This document shows positions 1 to 6,990 of a stretch of DNA of 28,573 bases, one piece after another. Position 1 is the stretch's first letter, and every line of letters starts with the position of its first letter. The DNA comes from Euryarchaeota archaeon UBA486. Its GTDB lineage: Archaea; Thermoplasmatota; Poseidoniia; Poseidoniales; Poseidoniaceae. Both the position numbers and the translations under genes were made by a program. The notes beneath the pieces were generated by a model that worked only from the letters and a program-made list of their open reading frames with translations, had not been told where the DNA came from and did not search any database. The stretch covers positions 1 through 28,573 of the forward strand of contig DAET01000025.1 of NCBI GenBank assembly GCA_002497765.1, read 5' to 3'.

Positions 1-45
1 TTGGGAACCGGCAGCGTGGCCCTGTACTACATCCCGGAAGAGTGA
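1..45 (+). CDS. rpoA2: RNA polymerase subunit A'' (C-terminal end only)
   Basis: Only the last 14 codons and the TGA are in the window. They read LGTGSVALYYIPEE. The A'' subunit of archaeal RNA polymerase typically ends in a conserved LGTG/IGTG-type strand followed by a short hydrophobic stretch, which this matches. The next gene is ribosomal protein L30e, the gene that follows rpoA2 in most archaeal genomes, and this supports the call more than the short peptide does. The subunit forms part of the catalytic core (jaw and C-terminal part of the largest subunit). Because so little is visible, this rests mainly on context. Confidence 0.65.
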   Translation: MGTGSVALYYIPEE

Positions 46-77
46 GATTCCAACCATGAGAAACACATGTGGAGAAT

Positions 78-82
78 GGAGG
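78..82 (+). promoter_or_regulatory. Shine-Dalgarno motif setting the rpl30e start
   Basis: GGAGG lies 7 nt before the ATG at 90. An in-frame GTG at 69 would extend the protein by 7 residues but places this motif inside the coding region, so the ATG at 90 is preferred. Confidence 0.7.
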
Positions 83-89
83 AAATGAA

Positions 90-389
90 ATGGATCTAAG
101 CCGACAATTGAAGAACGCAATCGCAACAGGAAACCTGTTGTTTGGACAACGACAAGCCAAGGACGCCTGTGCCAACGGCAACGCCAAACTGATCATCGTG
201 GCAGCCAACTGCCCCGAGGACTACACCACGGCGTTGCGAGCTGCCCACCCAGAGGTCAGCATGCACCGAGCCCGCATGGTGAACCGTGAACTGGGCATCG
301 CCTGTGGTAAGCCCTTCTCGGTGTCGACCATCACGGTGCTCGACGCCGGCGACAGCGATTTGATGGCGCTCGAGAGCAACCTCGAGTGA
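90..389 (+). CDS. rpl30e: Large ribosomal subunit protein L30e
   Basis: This 99-aa protein is the archaeal/eukaryotic-type L30e, which binds 23S rRNA in the 50S subunit. It begins DLSRQLKNAIATGNLLFGQ, has the KLIIVAANCPEDY strand/loop in the middle, and ends with the family signature NRELGIACGKPFSV followed by a VLDAGDSDLM-type segment, as in other archaeal L30e proteins. Length is normal (about 95-105 aa). It starts 44 nt after the rpoA2 stop and is probably on the same transcript. In many archaea nusA and rps12 follow; here the next gene is an unrelated surface protein, so the conserved gene order stops at this point. Confidence 0.93.
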   Translation: MDLSRQLKNAIATGNLLFGQRQAKDACANGNAKLIIVAANCPEDYTTALRAAHPEVSMHRARMVNRELGIACGKPFSVSTITVLDAGDSDLMALESNLE

Positions 390-395
390 GCGTTC

Positions 396-411
396 TTGTC
401 CTTTTGGACAA
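396..411 (+). terminator. Perfect hairpin after rpl30e (possible terminator or processing site)
   Basis: TTGTCC-TTTT-GGACAA is a perfect 6-bp inverted repeat with a four-T loop, 7 nt downstream of the rpl30e stop codon. It sits where the RNA polymerase/ribosomal transcript would have to end, since the next gene is functionally unrelated. Archaeal termination usually depends on T-rich stretches rather than hairpins, and only short T runs are present, so termination is inferred. An operator for the next gene is an alternative. Confidence 0.35.
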
Positions 412-444
412 CACCTTGATGGCCTTCGGGGGCCACGCCGACCC

Positions 445-3400
445 ATGCGTAGAACACCCGCAGGCCTCGCCATGGCGCTCACCGCGCTTTTGTTGTTGAG
501 CATCGCCGGCACAGCCGCCGTTCAAGTCAAGCCATCGACCGTGCTCAATGATACGGAATCAACCGTGATGAGCACCAGCGGCCGGAGCACCTCGCCTGAG
601 GTCTTCCTTGCTGGGGGAGGCACCGGCAGTCATGACGAGTTCTCCGGGGCCATTGCCTCGACGGACAACGGATGGGTCATCGCAGGTGACGTCAATTCCT
701 CGGCTCAATCGCTGGTGTTCGGCACACAAACCTACATTCCCACCTCACCGTACAGCAACGGGAACGATTTCTTTATCGCATCCATGGATTCGACGGGTGC
801 TTGGAATTACGTGACCGGTGCTGACCACACCCAGGGTGGCGTCTCGTTCATGTCCGACGTGACCTCACACGCTGGAAACGCCATCGTCAGCGGTTACATG
901 TACGGACCCGTCGACTTCGGACAAATCTCACTGAACACCGCCGTTCAGTTTGACGGTTTCATCGCCCAAGCGGACGCCACGGGCAATTGGATGTGGGCCA
1001 AGGGCTTCCAGACCCTACCAAATTCATCTACGGATTCAAGCATCCCTCAGGCCATCGCTGTTGACCAGGTTGGCGATGTCATCGTGGCGGGCTACTTTTC
1101 GGGCGAGACCGACTTTGGCGGCACGAGCATCAACGTGTCCAACGCTGAAATCTTCATTGCCAAGCTCGACGGGGCCAACGGGGCCCTCAAGTGGGTCGTC
1201 AGTGGGGGTGGCATCGGCACACAGCAGGTCAGTGATGTGGCCGTGGACAACGCAGGGAACATCTACGTCGCAGGTATAACACAAAACAATGTCTTGTTTG
1301 GAACCAGCAGTTACAGCCTCGTCGGTACCCAGGATTCCTTTGTCGTGAAGGTCTCAAGCACGGGTGCGATCTTGGGCATCACTGGCTACGGCATTGCCAA
1401 TCAGGCCGTCACACTCACCGCCATGGCGACGGACGGTAACGGCGACCTGTATGTCGGTGGCTCCTATGAGGGTACGATGGCCAAAAACGGCTGGTCCATC
1501 ACGGCCAACAAAGGCGGTGCTGACCTGTTTTTCATTAAGGAAGGAAGCACGCCTTCCAATCAATGGGCGGCAACAGGCGGCTCCAACTCGGCCGACAGCC
1601 TGCAGGGCATGGACGTTAGCTCCCGTGGAGAACTGGTGTTCACCTCGTTCTTCCTCGACGGCACCTTCAGTGCCGGGACCAAATCCACCACTGGCGCCAG
1701 TAGCGGATGGATTTCTACCATCGATGCCGACATGATGCTCGGTGGTTTGACCAGCACGGGTGGGTGGTCGTGGCTTGACGTGACGTCCAGCGCCGCCCTT
1801 GATATCGGCTGGGATGTGGCTTACAACGCCAGTGACATCGCAGCTGGCATTGGCTCCTACACTGGCCCACAGGGTAGCGACACCATCACCAAGGGGACCA
1901 CCAGCATCACCACCGCCGGTGGATGGGACAACTTCGTGTGGGCGATCGACCCGGCCATGAAAGCAGACACCGACAACGATGGCGTTCCCGACGTTTCGGA
2001 CAACTGCCCCAACATCTCCAACCCGCTTCAGGGCAACACCGACGGTGATTCGCAAGGCGATGAATGTGATTCGGACGACGACAACGACGGTATCACGGAC
2101 AATTCCCCTGACGAATGCCCGCGCGGAGGTGCTGCCAACTGGGGCTCAACGCAGAATTTCGATGACCCGGCCAATTCGACCGATTGGGACCGTGACGGCT
2201 GCAAAGACGATGTTGAAGACGCCGACATGGACAACGACGGCATCGAAAACGGCGTGGATTTGTGTCCTCGCTCCGGCTATCAGCCTCCACGCCCGACATG
2301 GGTGTCCGATGAAATCACCGATGTGGACGGCGACGGTTGCCGCGATGCCGATGAGGACACTGACGACGACGGCGACGGATTCGAAGACGTGAGTGACGAC
2401 TGCCCGACTGTGATTGGAAACTCAACGCTCGGCGAGGAAGGATGCTTGGACAATGACGGCGACGGCTGGTCGAACAACTTTGACGACTGTCCCAACGAGT
2501 TTGGCAACTCAACCCTCGGCGGTAAGAACGCCTGCCCCGACATGGACGGCGATGGCTGGGCCGACGTGGACGATGCCTTCACTGAAGACCCAACCCAGTG
2601 GTCGGATGCCGACGGCGATGGTTACGGCGATAACAGCGAAGGCACCACGCCCGACGATTGCCCCACCGTTGCCGGCACCTCAACGCTGGACCGTCTCGGC
2701 TGTTTGGACACGGATGGCGATGGATACTCTGACCCCGACAGCATGTGGGACACCGAATCTGGCGCCGATGCTTTCATCGATGATGCAACCCAATGGTCGG
2801 ACTTTGATGGTGACGGCTACGGCGACAATTACGCCAACGATACATGGACTGACCGAAACCCTTCGTGGCCCGGCGAATACCGAACCGATGTGGTACTCCA
2901 AGACGCCTGTCCAACCCAAGAAGGTACGTCGTGGCAGAACGGTCTGATCGGATGCCCAGACCAAGACGGCGACGGATGGTACAACCTCCAAGACGCCTTC
3001 CCCAACGACCCCACGCAGTGGTCGGACATGGACGGCGACGGCTACGGCGACAACGCCTCGGGAACGGACGCTGACCAGTGCCCGGATGTTGCGGGCACCT
3101 CGACCGTCGACCGGCTCGGCTGCGAAGACACGGACGGCGACGGTTACTCCGACCCTGACCCCAACACCAACTGGTTGCCCGAACAGGGCGCCGATGCCTT
3201 CCCGAACGAGCCCACGCAATGGGCCGACCAAGACCAGGACTTCTATGGCGACAATCCAGCCGGTGACCGTGCAGATGACTGCCCGACCGTGAGAGGCACC
3301 TCAACCGTTGACCGATTAGGCTGTGAAGACAGCGACGGCGACGGCATCTCGGACGCCACGGACACATGGACCTTGGCTCAAGGGGCCGACGCCTGCCCGC

Positions 3401-3939
3401 TGGCCTACGGCACCTCAACCGCTGACCGCATCGGTTGCGTCGACACCGACGGCGACAATTACTCCGACCCAACACCAGATTACGGCGTTGCCGAAGGCGC
3501 GGACGCTTACCCGCAAGACCCGACGCGCTGGATTCTTGAGCCCAAGGAAGACGAGACCGTCTTTGCATCGACCAACGCCCTCATCGGTGGCGGCGTTGGA
3601 TTGCTCTTGGCCCTGGTGCTGATCGGCTTGATCATGCGTCGGCGAGGTGGCAAGGAGGCCACTACGGATTGGACAACGCCCCCAGGCGCAAACTTCGCAG
3701 CTGACCCTGCCTACGGCGTCCCGGCCGGTATGCCGAACTTCGCTGCGCAACCTGCTGCACAAGCGACGGTCCAACCAGGCTACAGCGCTCCCGTGGCCAT
3801 GCCCGACTTCAACGCCCAGCCTGCCGTGGCTCAACCCGATCCTGCTCGAGAGTATTACAACGGATTGCTCGCTCAAGGTTATCCCCACGAGGACGCTGTT
3901 CGCTACACGCAGCAGTACTTCCAGGAATTCCGTGGTTGA
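445..3939 (+). CDS. Large exported beta-propeller/TSP3-repeat membrane-anchored protein
   Basis: 1164 aa. A signal peptide is clear (MRR, then a hydrophobic core at about residues 9-25). Residues about 50-500 are Gly/Ser/Thr-rich, with recurring D..G..YVAG-like strands spaced as in SBBP/beta-propeller proteins (for example AVDNAGNIYVAG). Residues about 508-1030 form an acidic region full of DxDxDGxxD loops like thrombospondin type 3 repeats, which bind calcium, including seven Cys-paired units. A transmembrane helix at about 1045-1063 is followed by RRR, so most of the protein is outside the cell. The roughly 100-aa cytoplasmic tail has two copies of an [AG]MP[DN]F[AN]AQPA element and ends in a Tyr/Gln-rich helical motif. 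It is probably an adhesion or envelope protein; the ligand is unknown. The ATG at 445 has no clear SD. It is followed by an overlapping small membrane-protein gene. Confidence 0.85.
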   Translation: MRRTPAGLAMALTALLLLSIAGTAAVQVKPSTVLNDTESTVMSTSGRSTSPEVFLAGGGTGSHDEFSGAIASTDNGWVIAGDVNSSAQSLVFGTQTYIPTSPYSNGNDFFIASMDSTGAWNYVTGADHTQGGVSFMSDVTSHAGNAIVSGYMYGPVDFGQISLNTAVQFDGFIAQADATGNWMWAKGFQTLPNSSTDSSIPQAIAVDQVGDVIVAGYFSGETDFGGTSINVSNAEIFIAKLDGANGALKWVVSGGGIGTQQVSDVAVDNAGNIYVAGITQNNVLFGTSSYSLVGTQDSFVVKVSSTGAILGITGYGIANQAVTLTAMATDGNGDLYVGGSYEGTMAKNGWSITANKGGADLFFIKEGSTPSNQWAATGGSNSADSLQGMDVSSRGELVFTSFFLDGTFSAGTKSTTGASSGWISTIDADMMLGGLTSTGGWSWLDVTSSAALDIGWDVAYNASDIAAGIGSYTGPQGSDTITKGTTSITTAGGWDNFVWAIDPAMKADTDNDGVPDVSDNCPNISNPLQGNTDGDSQGDECDSDDDNDGITDNSPDECPRGGAANWGSTQNFDDPANSTDWDRDGCKDDVEDADMDNDGIENGVDLCPRSGYQPPRPTWVSDEITDVDGDGCRDADEDTDDDGDGFEDVSDDCPTVIGNSTLGEEGCLDNDGDGWSNNFDDCPNEFGNSTLGGKNACPDMDGDGWADVDDAFTEDPTQWSDADGDGYGDNSEGTTPDDCPTVAGTSTLDRLGCLDTDGDGYSDPDSMWDTESGADAFIDDATQWSDFDGDGYGDNYANDTWTDRNPSWPGEYRTDVVLQDACPTQEGTSWQNGLIGCPDQDGDGWYNLQDAFPNDPTQWSDMDGDGYGDNASGTDADQCPDVAGTSTVDRLGCEDTDGDGYSDPDPNTNWLPEQGADAFPNEPTQWADQDQDFYGDNPAGDRADDCPTVRGTSTVDRLGCEDSDGDGISDATDTWTLAQGADACPLAYGTSTADRIGCVDTDGDNYSDPTPDYGVAEGADAYPQDPTRWILEPKEDETVFASTNALIGGGVGLLLALVLIGLIMRRRGGKEATTDWTTPPGANFAADPAYGVPAGMPNFAAQPAAQATVQPGYSAPVAMPDFNAQPAVAQPDPAREYYNGLLAQGYPHEDAVRYTQQYFQEFRG
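2401..3438 (+). repeat. Seven Cys-paired TSP3-like repeat units
   Basis: Within the 1164-aa protein, seven units carry the pattern C-P-x3-G-[NT]-S-x5-7-C, usually followed by DxDGDGxSD. Their first cysteines are at about residues 653, 682, 739, 822, 879, 946 and 984. The clearest have GTST[LV]DRLGC. Between several of them lies a second recurring element, PTQWSDxDGDGYGDN. The two cysteines of each unit are 14-15 residues apart, consistent with one disulfide per unit. The DNA of the units is similar but not identical, so this is an old coding repeat rather than a recent duplication. Confidence 0.8.
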
Positions 3940-4207
3940 ACGGGGGCACGCGGCCTTGAGCGAACGTGAACGACGGTTGATGGACAACCCTGTTGTTCGT
4001 GGTTTGCTCGTGTTTTCGGCCTTTCGTGCTGTCTACGGGATGGGTATTCTCGTCGTTACCTACGGCCTGGCGACCAGTGAAGCGGCCCCTTGGTGGACAT
4101 CGCTCATCTTTCTGGCCTGTTCCATGGTGTTCTCACGCTGGCTGTTTCGCCGGTTGAAACAACGATGGCCCGGCCTGTTCAATGCAGGCCAGCGCGACGT
4201 GGAATGA
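3932..4207 (+). CDS. Small two-helix membrane protein of unknown function
   Basis: About 91 aa from a GTG at 3932 that overlaps the stop codon of the preceding gene (TGA at 3937-3939), preceded by AGGA. An ATG at 3980 would give a 75-aa version with both helices intact but no SD. Two hydrophobic segments are visible, at about residues 24-46 (GLLVFSAFRAVYGMGILVV) and 54-72 (containing WWTSLIFLACSMVFSRWLF), followed by a basic stretch RRLKQRW. The overlap suggests translational coupling to the surface protein. I do not recognise a family. It ends 11 nt before the convergent gdhA stop, which bounds the reading frame cleanly. Confidence 0.6.
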   Translation: MVERGHAALSERERRLMDNPVVRGLLVFSAFRAVYGMGILVVTYGLATSEAAPWWTSLIFLACSMVFSRWLFRRLKQRWPGLFNAGQRDVE

Positions 4208-4218
4208 CGCTGGTCAAA

Positions 4219-5574
4219 TCAAACGACGCCTTGGGCGATCATGGCTTCGGCGACCTTGAGGAAGCCGGCCACGTTGGCACCAAACACGTAATCGCCTTCA
4301 CGGCCGTACTTCTTGGCCGTCTCGAAAGCGTTCTTGTGAATGTTGATCATGATGTCCTCGAGTCGCTTGTCGACTTCCTCACGGGTCCAGGACAAACGGA
4401 GGGAGTTCTGCGACATCTCAAGACCGGAGGTTGCGACACCACCGGCGTTGCTGGCCTTGCCAGGTGCAAACAGGACGCCGGACTTCTGGAAGACCTCAAC
4501 AGCCTCGGGGGTGCAAGGCATGTTGGCACCTTCGCCCACGGCGATGACGTTGTTGGCCACGAGCATCTCGGCCTCTTCGCCGTTGAGCTCGTTCTGGGTA
4601 GCGCATGGAAGGGCCACGTCAACGTTGACGTTCCACAGGCCGTTCACAGCAGGCTCGGGGGCGCTAGCGGTGAAGGTGGCCGAAGGGTACTGCTTGGCGT
4701 ACTCGGAGATTCGGCCACGTCGGTTGTTCTTGAGGTCCTTGACCCAAGCCAACTTCTCACGGTCGATGCCATCGGGGTCGTGGATAAACCCGGACGAGTC
4801 CGAGAAGGTGACCGGCTTGCCGCCGAGGTCGAGGACCTTCTCACAGGCAAATTGGGCAACGTTGCCGGAGCCAGAGATGGAAACGGTGGCGCCCTCGAAG
4901 GACTTGCCCTTGGTGGCCAACATCTCACGAGCGAAGTACACAAGACCGTAGCCCGTGGCTTCCGGTCGAATGAGCGAACCGCCGTAGGCGAGACCCTTGC
5001 CGGTCAGGACACCGGCTTGGAACTCGTTCTGCAGACGCTTGTACATTCCAAACATGTAGCCAATCTCACGGCCGCCGACACCGATGTCGCCAGCTGGAAC
5101 GTCGCAGTCGTGGCCGATGTGGCGCCAAAGTTCCATCATGAAGGACTGGCAGAAGCGCATGACTTCGGCATCGGACTTGCCCTTGGGGTTGAAGTCCGAA
5201 CCACCTTTGCCGCCACCCATGGGAAGACCGGTCAAGGAATTCTTGAAAATCTGCTCGAAGGCAAGGAACTTGAGGATGGAAGCGTTCACGCTGGGGTGGA
5301 ATCGGAGTCCACCTTTGTAGGGGCCAATGGCTCCGTTGAACTGAATGCGGAAGCCACGATTAACGTGGACTTCGCCTGCATCGTCGGTCCAGGGCACACG
5401 GAAATGGATCAGGCGCTCGGGCTCAACCACGCGCTCAACGACCGAAATGTACTCTGGGTTCGCCTCAAGCACAGGCTCGAGCGATTCAAGAACTTCTTTC
5501 ACCGCTTGGTGGAATTCAGGTTGGTCGGGGTCACGGGCTACGACTTTTGCATAAATTGCGTCACTGGGGCTCAT
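4219..5574 (-). CDS. gdhA: NADP-type glutamate dehydrogenase (class I, hexameric)
   Basis: 451 aa, the usual length of the E. coli-type hexameric enzyme (about 447) and longer than typical hyperthermophile archaeal GDHs (about 420). It makes glutamate from 2-oxoglutarate and ammonia with NAD(P)H. Substrate-binding and catalytic motifs are present in order: GPYKGGLRFHPSVN (Lys about 87), PMGGGKGGSDF (catalytic Lys about 123) and DVPAGDIGVGGREIGYM (Asp about 163). The dinucleotide-binding SGSGNVAQFACEK lies near residue 235. The DSSG after the following strand is compatible with NADP but does not prove it. The start is the second ATG, because GAGAAGGT lies 6 nt before it. It is on its own strand block with the TerB-like gene upstream (113 bp gap) and is convergent with the plus-strand membrane gene. 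The bacterial-type sequence suggests ancient transfer. Confidence 0.96.
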   Translation of the reverse strand: MSPSDAIYAKVVARDPDQPEFHQAVKEVLESLEPVLEANPEYISVVERVVEPERLIHFRVPWTDDAGEVHVNRGFRIQFNGAIGPYKGGLRFHPSVNASILKFLAFEQIFKNSLTGLPMGGGKGGSDFNPKGKSDAEVMRFCQSFMMELWRHIGHDCDVPAGDIGVGGREIGYMFGMYKRLQNEFQAGVLTGKGLAYGGSLIRPEATGYGLVYFAREMLATKGKSFEGATVSISGSGNVAQFACEKVLDLGGKPVTFSDSSGFIHDPDGIDREKLAWVKDLKNNRRGRISEYAKQYPSATFTASAPEPAVNGLWNVNVDVALPCATQNELNGEEAEMLVANNVIAVGEGANMPCTPEAVEVFQKSGVLFAPGKASNAGGVATSGLEMSQNSLRLSWTREEVDKRLEDIMINIHKNAFETAKKYGREGDYVFGANVAGFLKVAEAMIAQGVV

Positions 5575-5580
5575 CGGCAT

Positions 5581-5588
5581 ACCTTCTC
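5581..5588 (-). promoter_or_regulatory. gdhA: Shine-Dalgarno motif setting the gdhA start
   Basis: GAGAAGGT on the minus strand ends directly against an ATG at 5580 (spacing zero) but is 6 nt from the in-frame ATG at 5574. This favours 5574 as the real start, giving a protein beginning MSPSDAIYAK. Confidence 0.6.
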
Positions 5589-5687
5589 ACACCCAGAGGT
5601 GTGTTGCGCCGCCCTTGCACAGACCCTTTCTAATGGTTGCCCCTGTTCCATCTCCGTGACCGAAGATTCAGGCTGCAAGAATCGGAC

Positions 5688-6131
5688 TCAAAAGGTGCAC
5701 ACCGTGAGGTAGCGTTCAAGTCGTTCAATGCGGCGTTGACCTTCTTCGTCGACCTCGCTCATCGCCCGAATGGACTCCTCGATGAGGGCGTGCTGATCTT
5801 CCTGAAGGCCGATGATGCGCCGCAAGTGGTCGAGCATGGCCCACTCGTCTTCGCTGATGACGTCGTCGTCCAGAGCAGCGATGAGGGCGGATTGGTACGT
5901 GGTGGCGTCGCCCATGTGGTGGCCGCCAAATTCGGTGTCGTCATCAAAAGGTGAAGGTGACTCGCCGGCCACCACCGCTCTGCATTCTGCGGTATCGGCA
6001 GGAGCCACACCCAAGGCTTGCGCCAAGATGTGGAGGATTTGGGCTTCGTCGTCCGTAACGATGGCGTCATCAAACGCCACACGGAGGGTTTCGAGGTAGA
6101 GGTACAGGCCGCGAGTGGGGACGAGACTCAT
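5688..6131 (-). CDS. TerB-like small acidic helical protein with an internal duplication
   Basis: 147 aa, with no signal peptide or membrane segment. It is predicted to be mostly helical and acidic. Two 31-residue segments, about 12-42 and 79-109, align without gaps with 10 identities; both have the pattern Y...L..A.DD.....DE...L..L....G. The DD..[IV][ST].DE..(hydrophobic) core is the type seen in TerB-like (tellurite-resistance/DUF533-like) helical bundles, where the acidic loop may bind metal. The function is unknown. The frame is open further upstream, but the ATG at 6131 is chosen because upstream codons lose this character and run into the divergent promoter. Its SD is weak. It shares strand with gdhA and diverges from the RHH gene. 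Confidence 0.65.
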   Translation of the reverse strand: MSLVPTRGLYLYLETLRVAFDDAIVTDDEAQILHILAQALGVAPADTAECRAVVAGESPSPFDDDTEFGGHHMGDATTYQSALIAALDDDVISEDEWAMLDHLRRIIGLQEDQHALIEESIRAMSEVDEEGQRRIERLERYLTVCTF

Positions 6132-6215
6132 GGTGGCGGTTGACAGCGACTCGTCCTTGAAACTTCTCCAATCGTGGCGACGTTTCCCGAAATGACGATG
6201 TATTACAGGTAAAGA

Positions 6216-6232
6216 CATATTGTCATCATATG
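6216..6232. promoter_or_regulatory. Candidate operator in the divergent promoter region
   Basis: CATAT-N7-ATATG is a 17-bp inverted repeat located just upstream of the TATA-like box of the ribbon-helix-helix gene. The hexamer TCATAT occurs at 6226 and again at 6241, 15 bp apart. RHH proteins bind such short repeats and often regulate themselves. The region (6132-6284) also separates the divergent TerB-like gene. No binding data can be seen here. Confidence 0.35.
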
Positions 6233-6240
6233 AGTTATCT

Positions 6241-6250
6241 TCATATACTG
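6241..6250 (+). promoter_or_regulatory. TATA-like box of the RHH gene
   Basis: TCATATACTG lies in an otherwise GC-rich context, 35-44 nt before the ATG at 6285. Initiation about 25 nt downstream would leave a short leader holding the strong SD AGGAGG (6272-6277, 7 nt before the ATG). Confidence 0.45.
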
Positions 6251-6284
6251 CCTGTTCCAGTCTAACCCTGCAGGAGGAACCCGG

Positions 6285-6659
6285 ATGAGCCAGCCCACCA
6301 GTGCCGTTTCGCTCAGAATCACCGACGAGGACCTCGCACTGCTCGATGCTCGTGTTGGCATGGATGGTGCCCGAAACCGCTCCGACGTGGTTCGACTCGC
6401 CATCCAAGAATTCCTTCACAACCAGCCGCTTCTCACGGGGATGAAGTCCATTCGAATCCCCTTGGGGCGTGCCGACCAGCGCCGCCTCGCCCACCTTTAC
6501 GAATTGAACGGCGTTACGCCGGAACAGGCGGCCCAAGAGGGCTTGAGCCTTTACATCAAGCGGGCGGTTGCAGAAATTGATCCGATTGACAGTACACTCG
6601 AAGAAGCTGTGGAGGCGTCCAGAGCTTCAACGATGCGACGCAGCGAATACCAAGAATGA
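6285..6659 (+). CDS. Ribbon-helix-helix transcriptional regulator
   Basis: 124 aa. Residues about 4-45 form a CopG/MetJ-type ribbon-helix-helix: a short beta strand (SAVSLRITDEDL), a helix (ALLDARVGMDG) and a second helix after an N-terminal turn (RNRSDVVRLAIQEFL). Such proteins bind DNA as dimers with the strand in the major groove. The remaining 80 residues form a helical, charged extension (RRLAHLYELNGVTPEQAAQEGLSLYIKR) that I cannot assign; it lacks the His/Cys pattern of a NikR metal-binding domain. The start has an AGGAGG SD at 7 nt. An AT-rich promoter with an inverted repeat lies immediately upstream, compatible with autoregulation. Confidence 0.8.
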   Translation: MSQPTSAVSLRITDEDLALLDARVGMDGARNRSDVVRLAIQEFLHNQPLLTGMKSIRIPLGRADQRRLAHLYELNGVTPEQAAQEGLSLYIKRAVAEIDPIDSTLEEAVEASRASTMRRSEYQE

Positions 6660-6685
6660 ATTGGTGAGAGACTGGAGGGGATGGG

Positions 6686-6886
6686 ATGAATTGGCAAAAC
6701 TCGGGCTACAACCTTGGTGATGCCACCCTTGGAGCGACGCAGGACCGGCCTGTCCTGCAGAGCTTTGTCTCGCTGTATCAGCGTGCCCGTCGTGCACGCC
6801 TTGGCCTTGGTTCCCACAACCAAACACCCCCACACGCTTCCCTGGACGACGGCCAGGGAGGCCCAGATTCCACCCCCGTCAGTTGA
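6686..6886 (+). CDS. Possible small protein, 66 aa
   Basis: This begins MNWQNSGYNLGDATLGATQD and has a good SD (GGAGGGG, 5 nt before the ATG), 26 nt after the RHH gene stop. The middle is basic (YQRARRARLGLG) and the end is Pro/Gly/Ser-rich and probably disordered. There is no membrane segment and no recognised family. It could be a real member of the RHH transcript or a chance frame in a leader region. The space up to the helicase gene (6887-6990) shows only the helicase SD, TTAGGAGGG at 6972-6980. Confidence 0.4.
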   Translation: MNWQNSGYNLGDATLGATQDRPVLQSFVSLYQRARRARLGLGSHNQTPPHASLDDGQGGPDSTPVS

Positions 6887-6990
6887 TGCGGTGGTTCCCC
6901 CGTGCCCAGCCCCCACACTTCTGGGCACATTGACGAGCACTGGTCAAACCTGTGACCTTCATCCCAATCCTTTAGGAGGGTCGCCGTAGG

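Noticed and set aside
1354..2055. 233-codon minus-strand frame inside the 1164-aa gene
   Set aside because: Antisense to the propeller region with a clear plus-strand protein; low-complexity, no family features.
5589..5687. gdhA promoter
   Set aside because: The only AT-rich stretch on the minus strand (CATTAGAAAG) is a poor TATA match and I could not tell it from background.
4090..5712. 540-codon plus-strand open frame opposite gdhA
   Set aside because: It is antisense to a fully recognisable glutamate dehydrogenase; in GC-rich coding DNA the opposite strand often stays open. Its translation has no recognisable motif.
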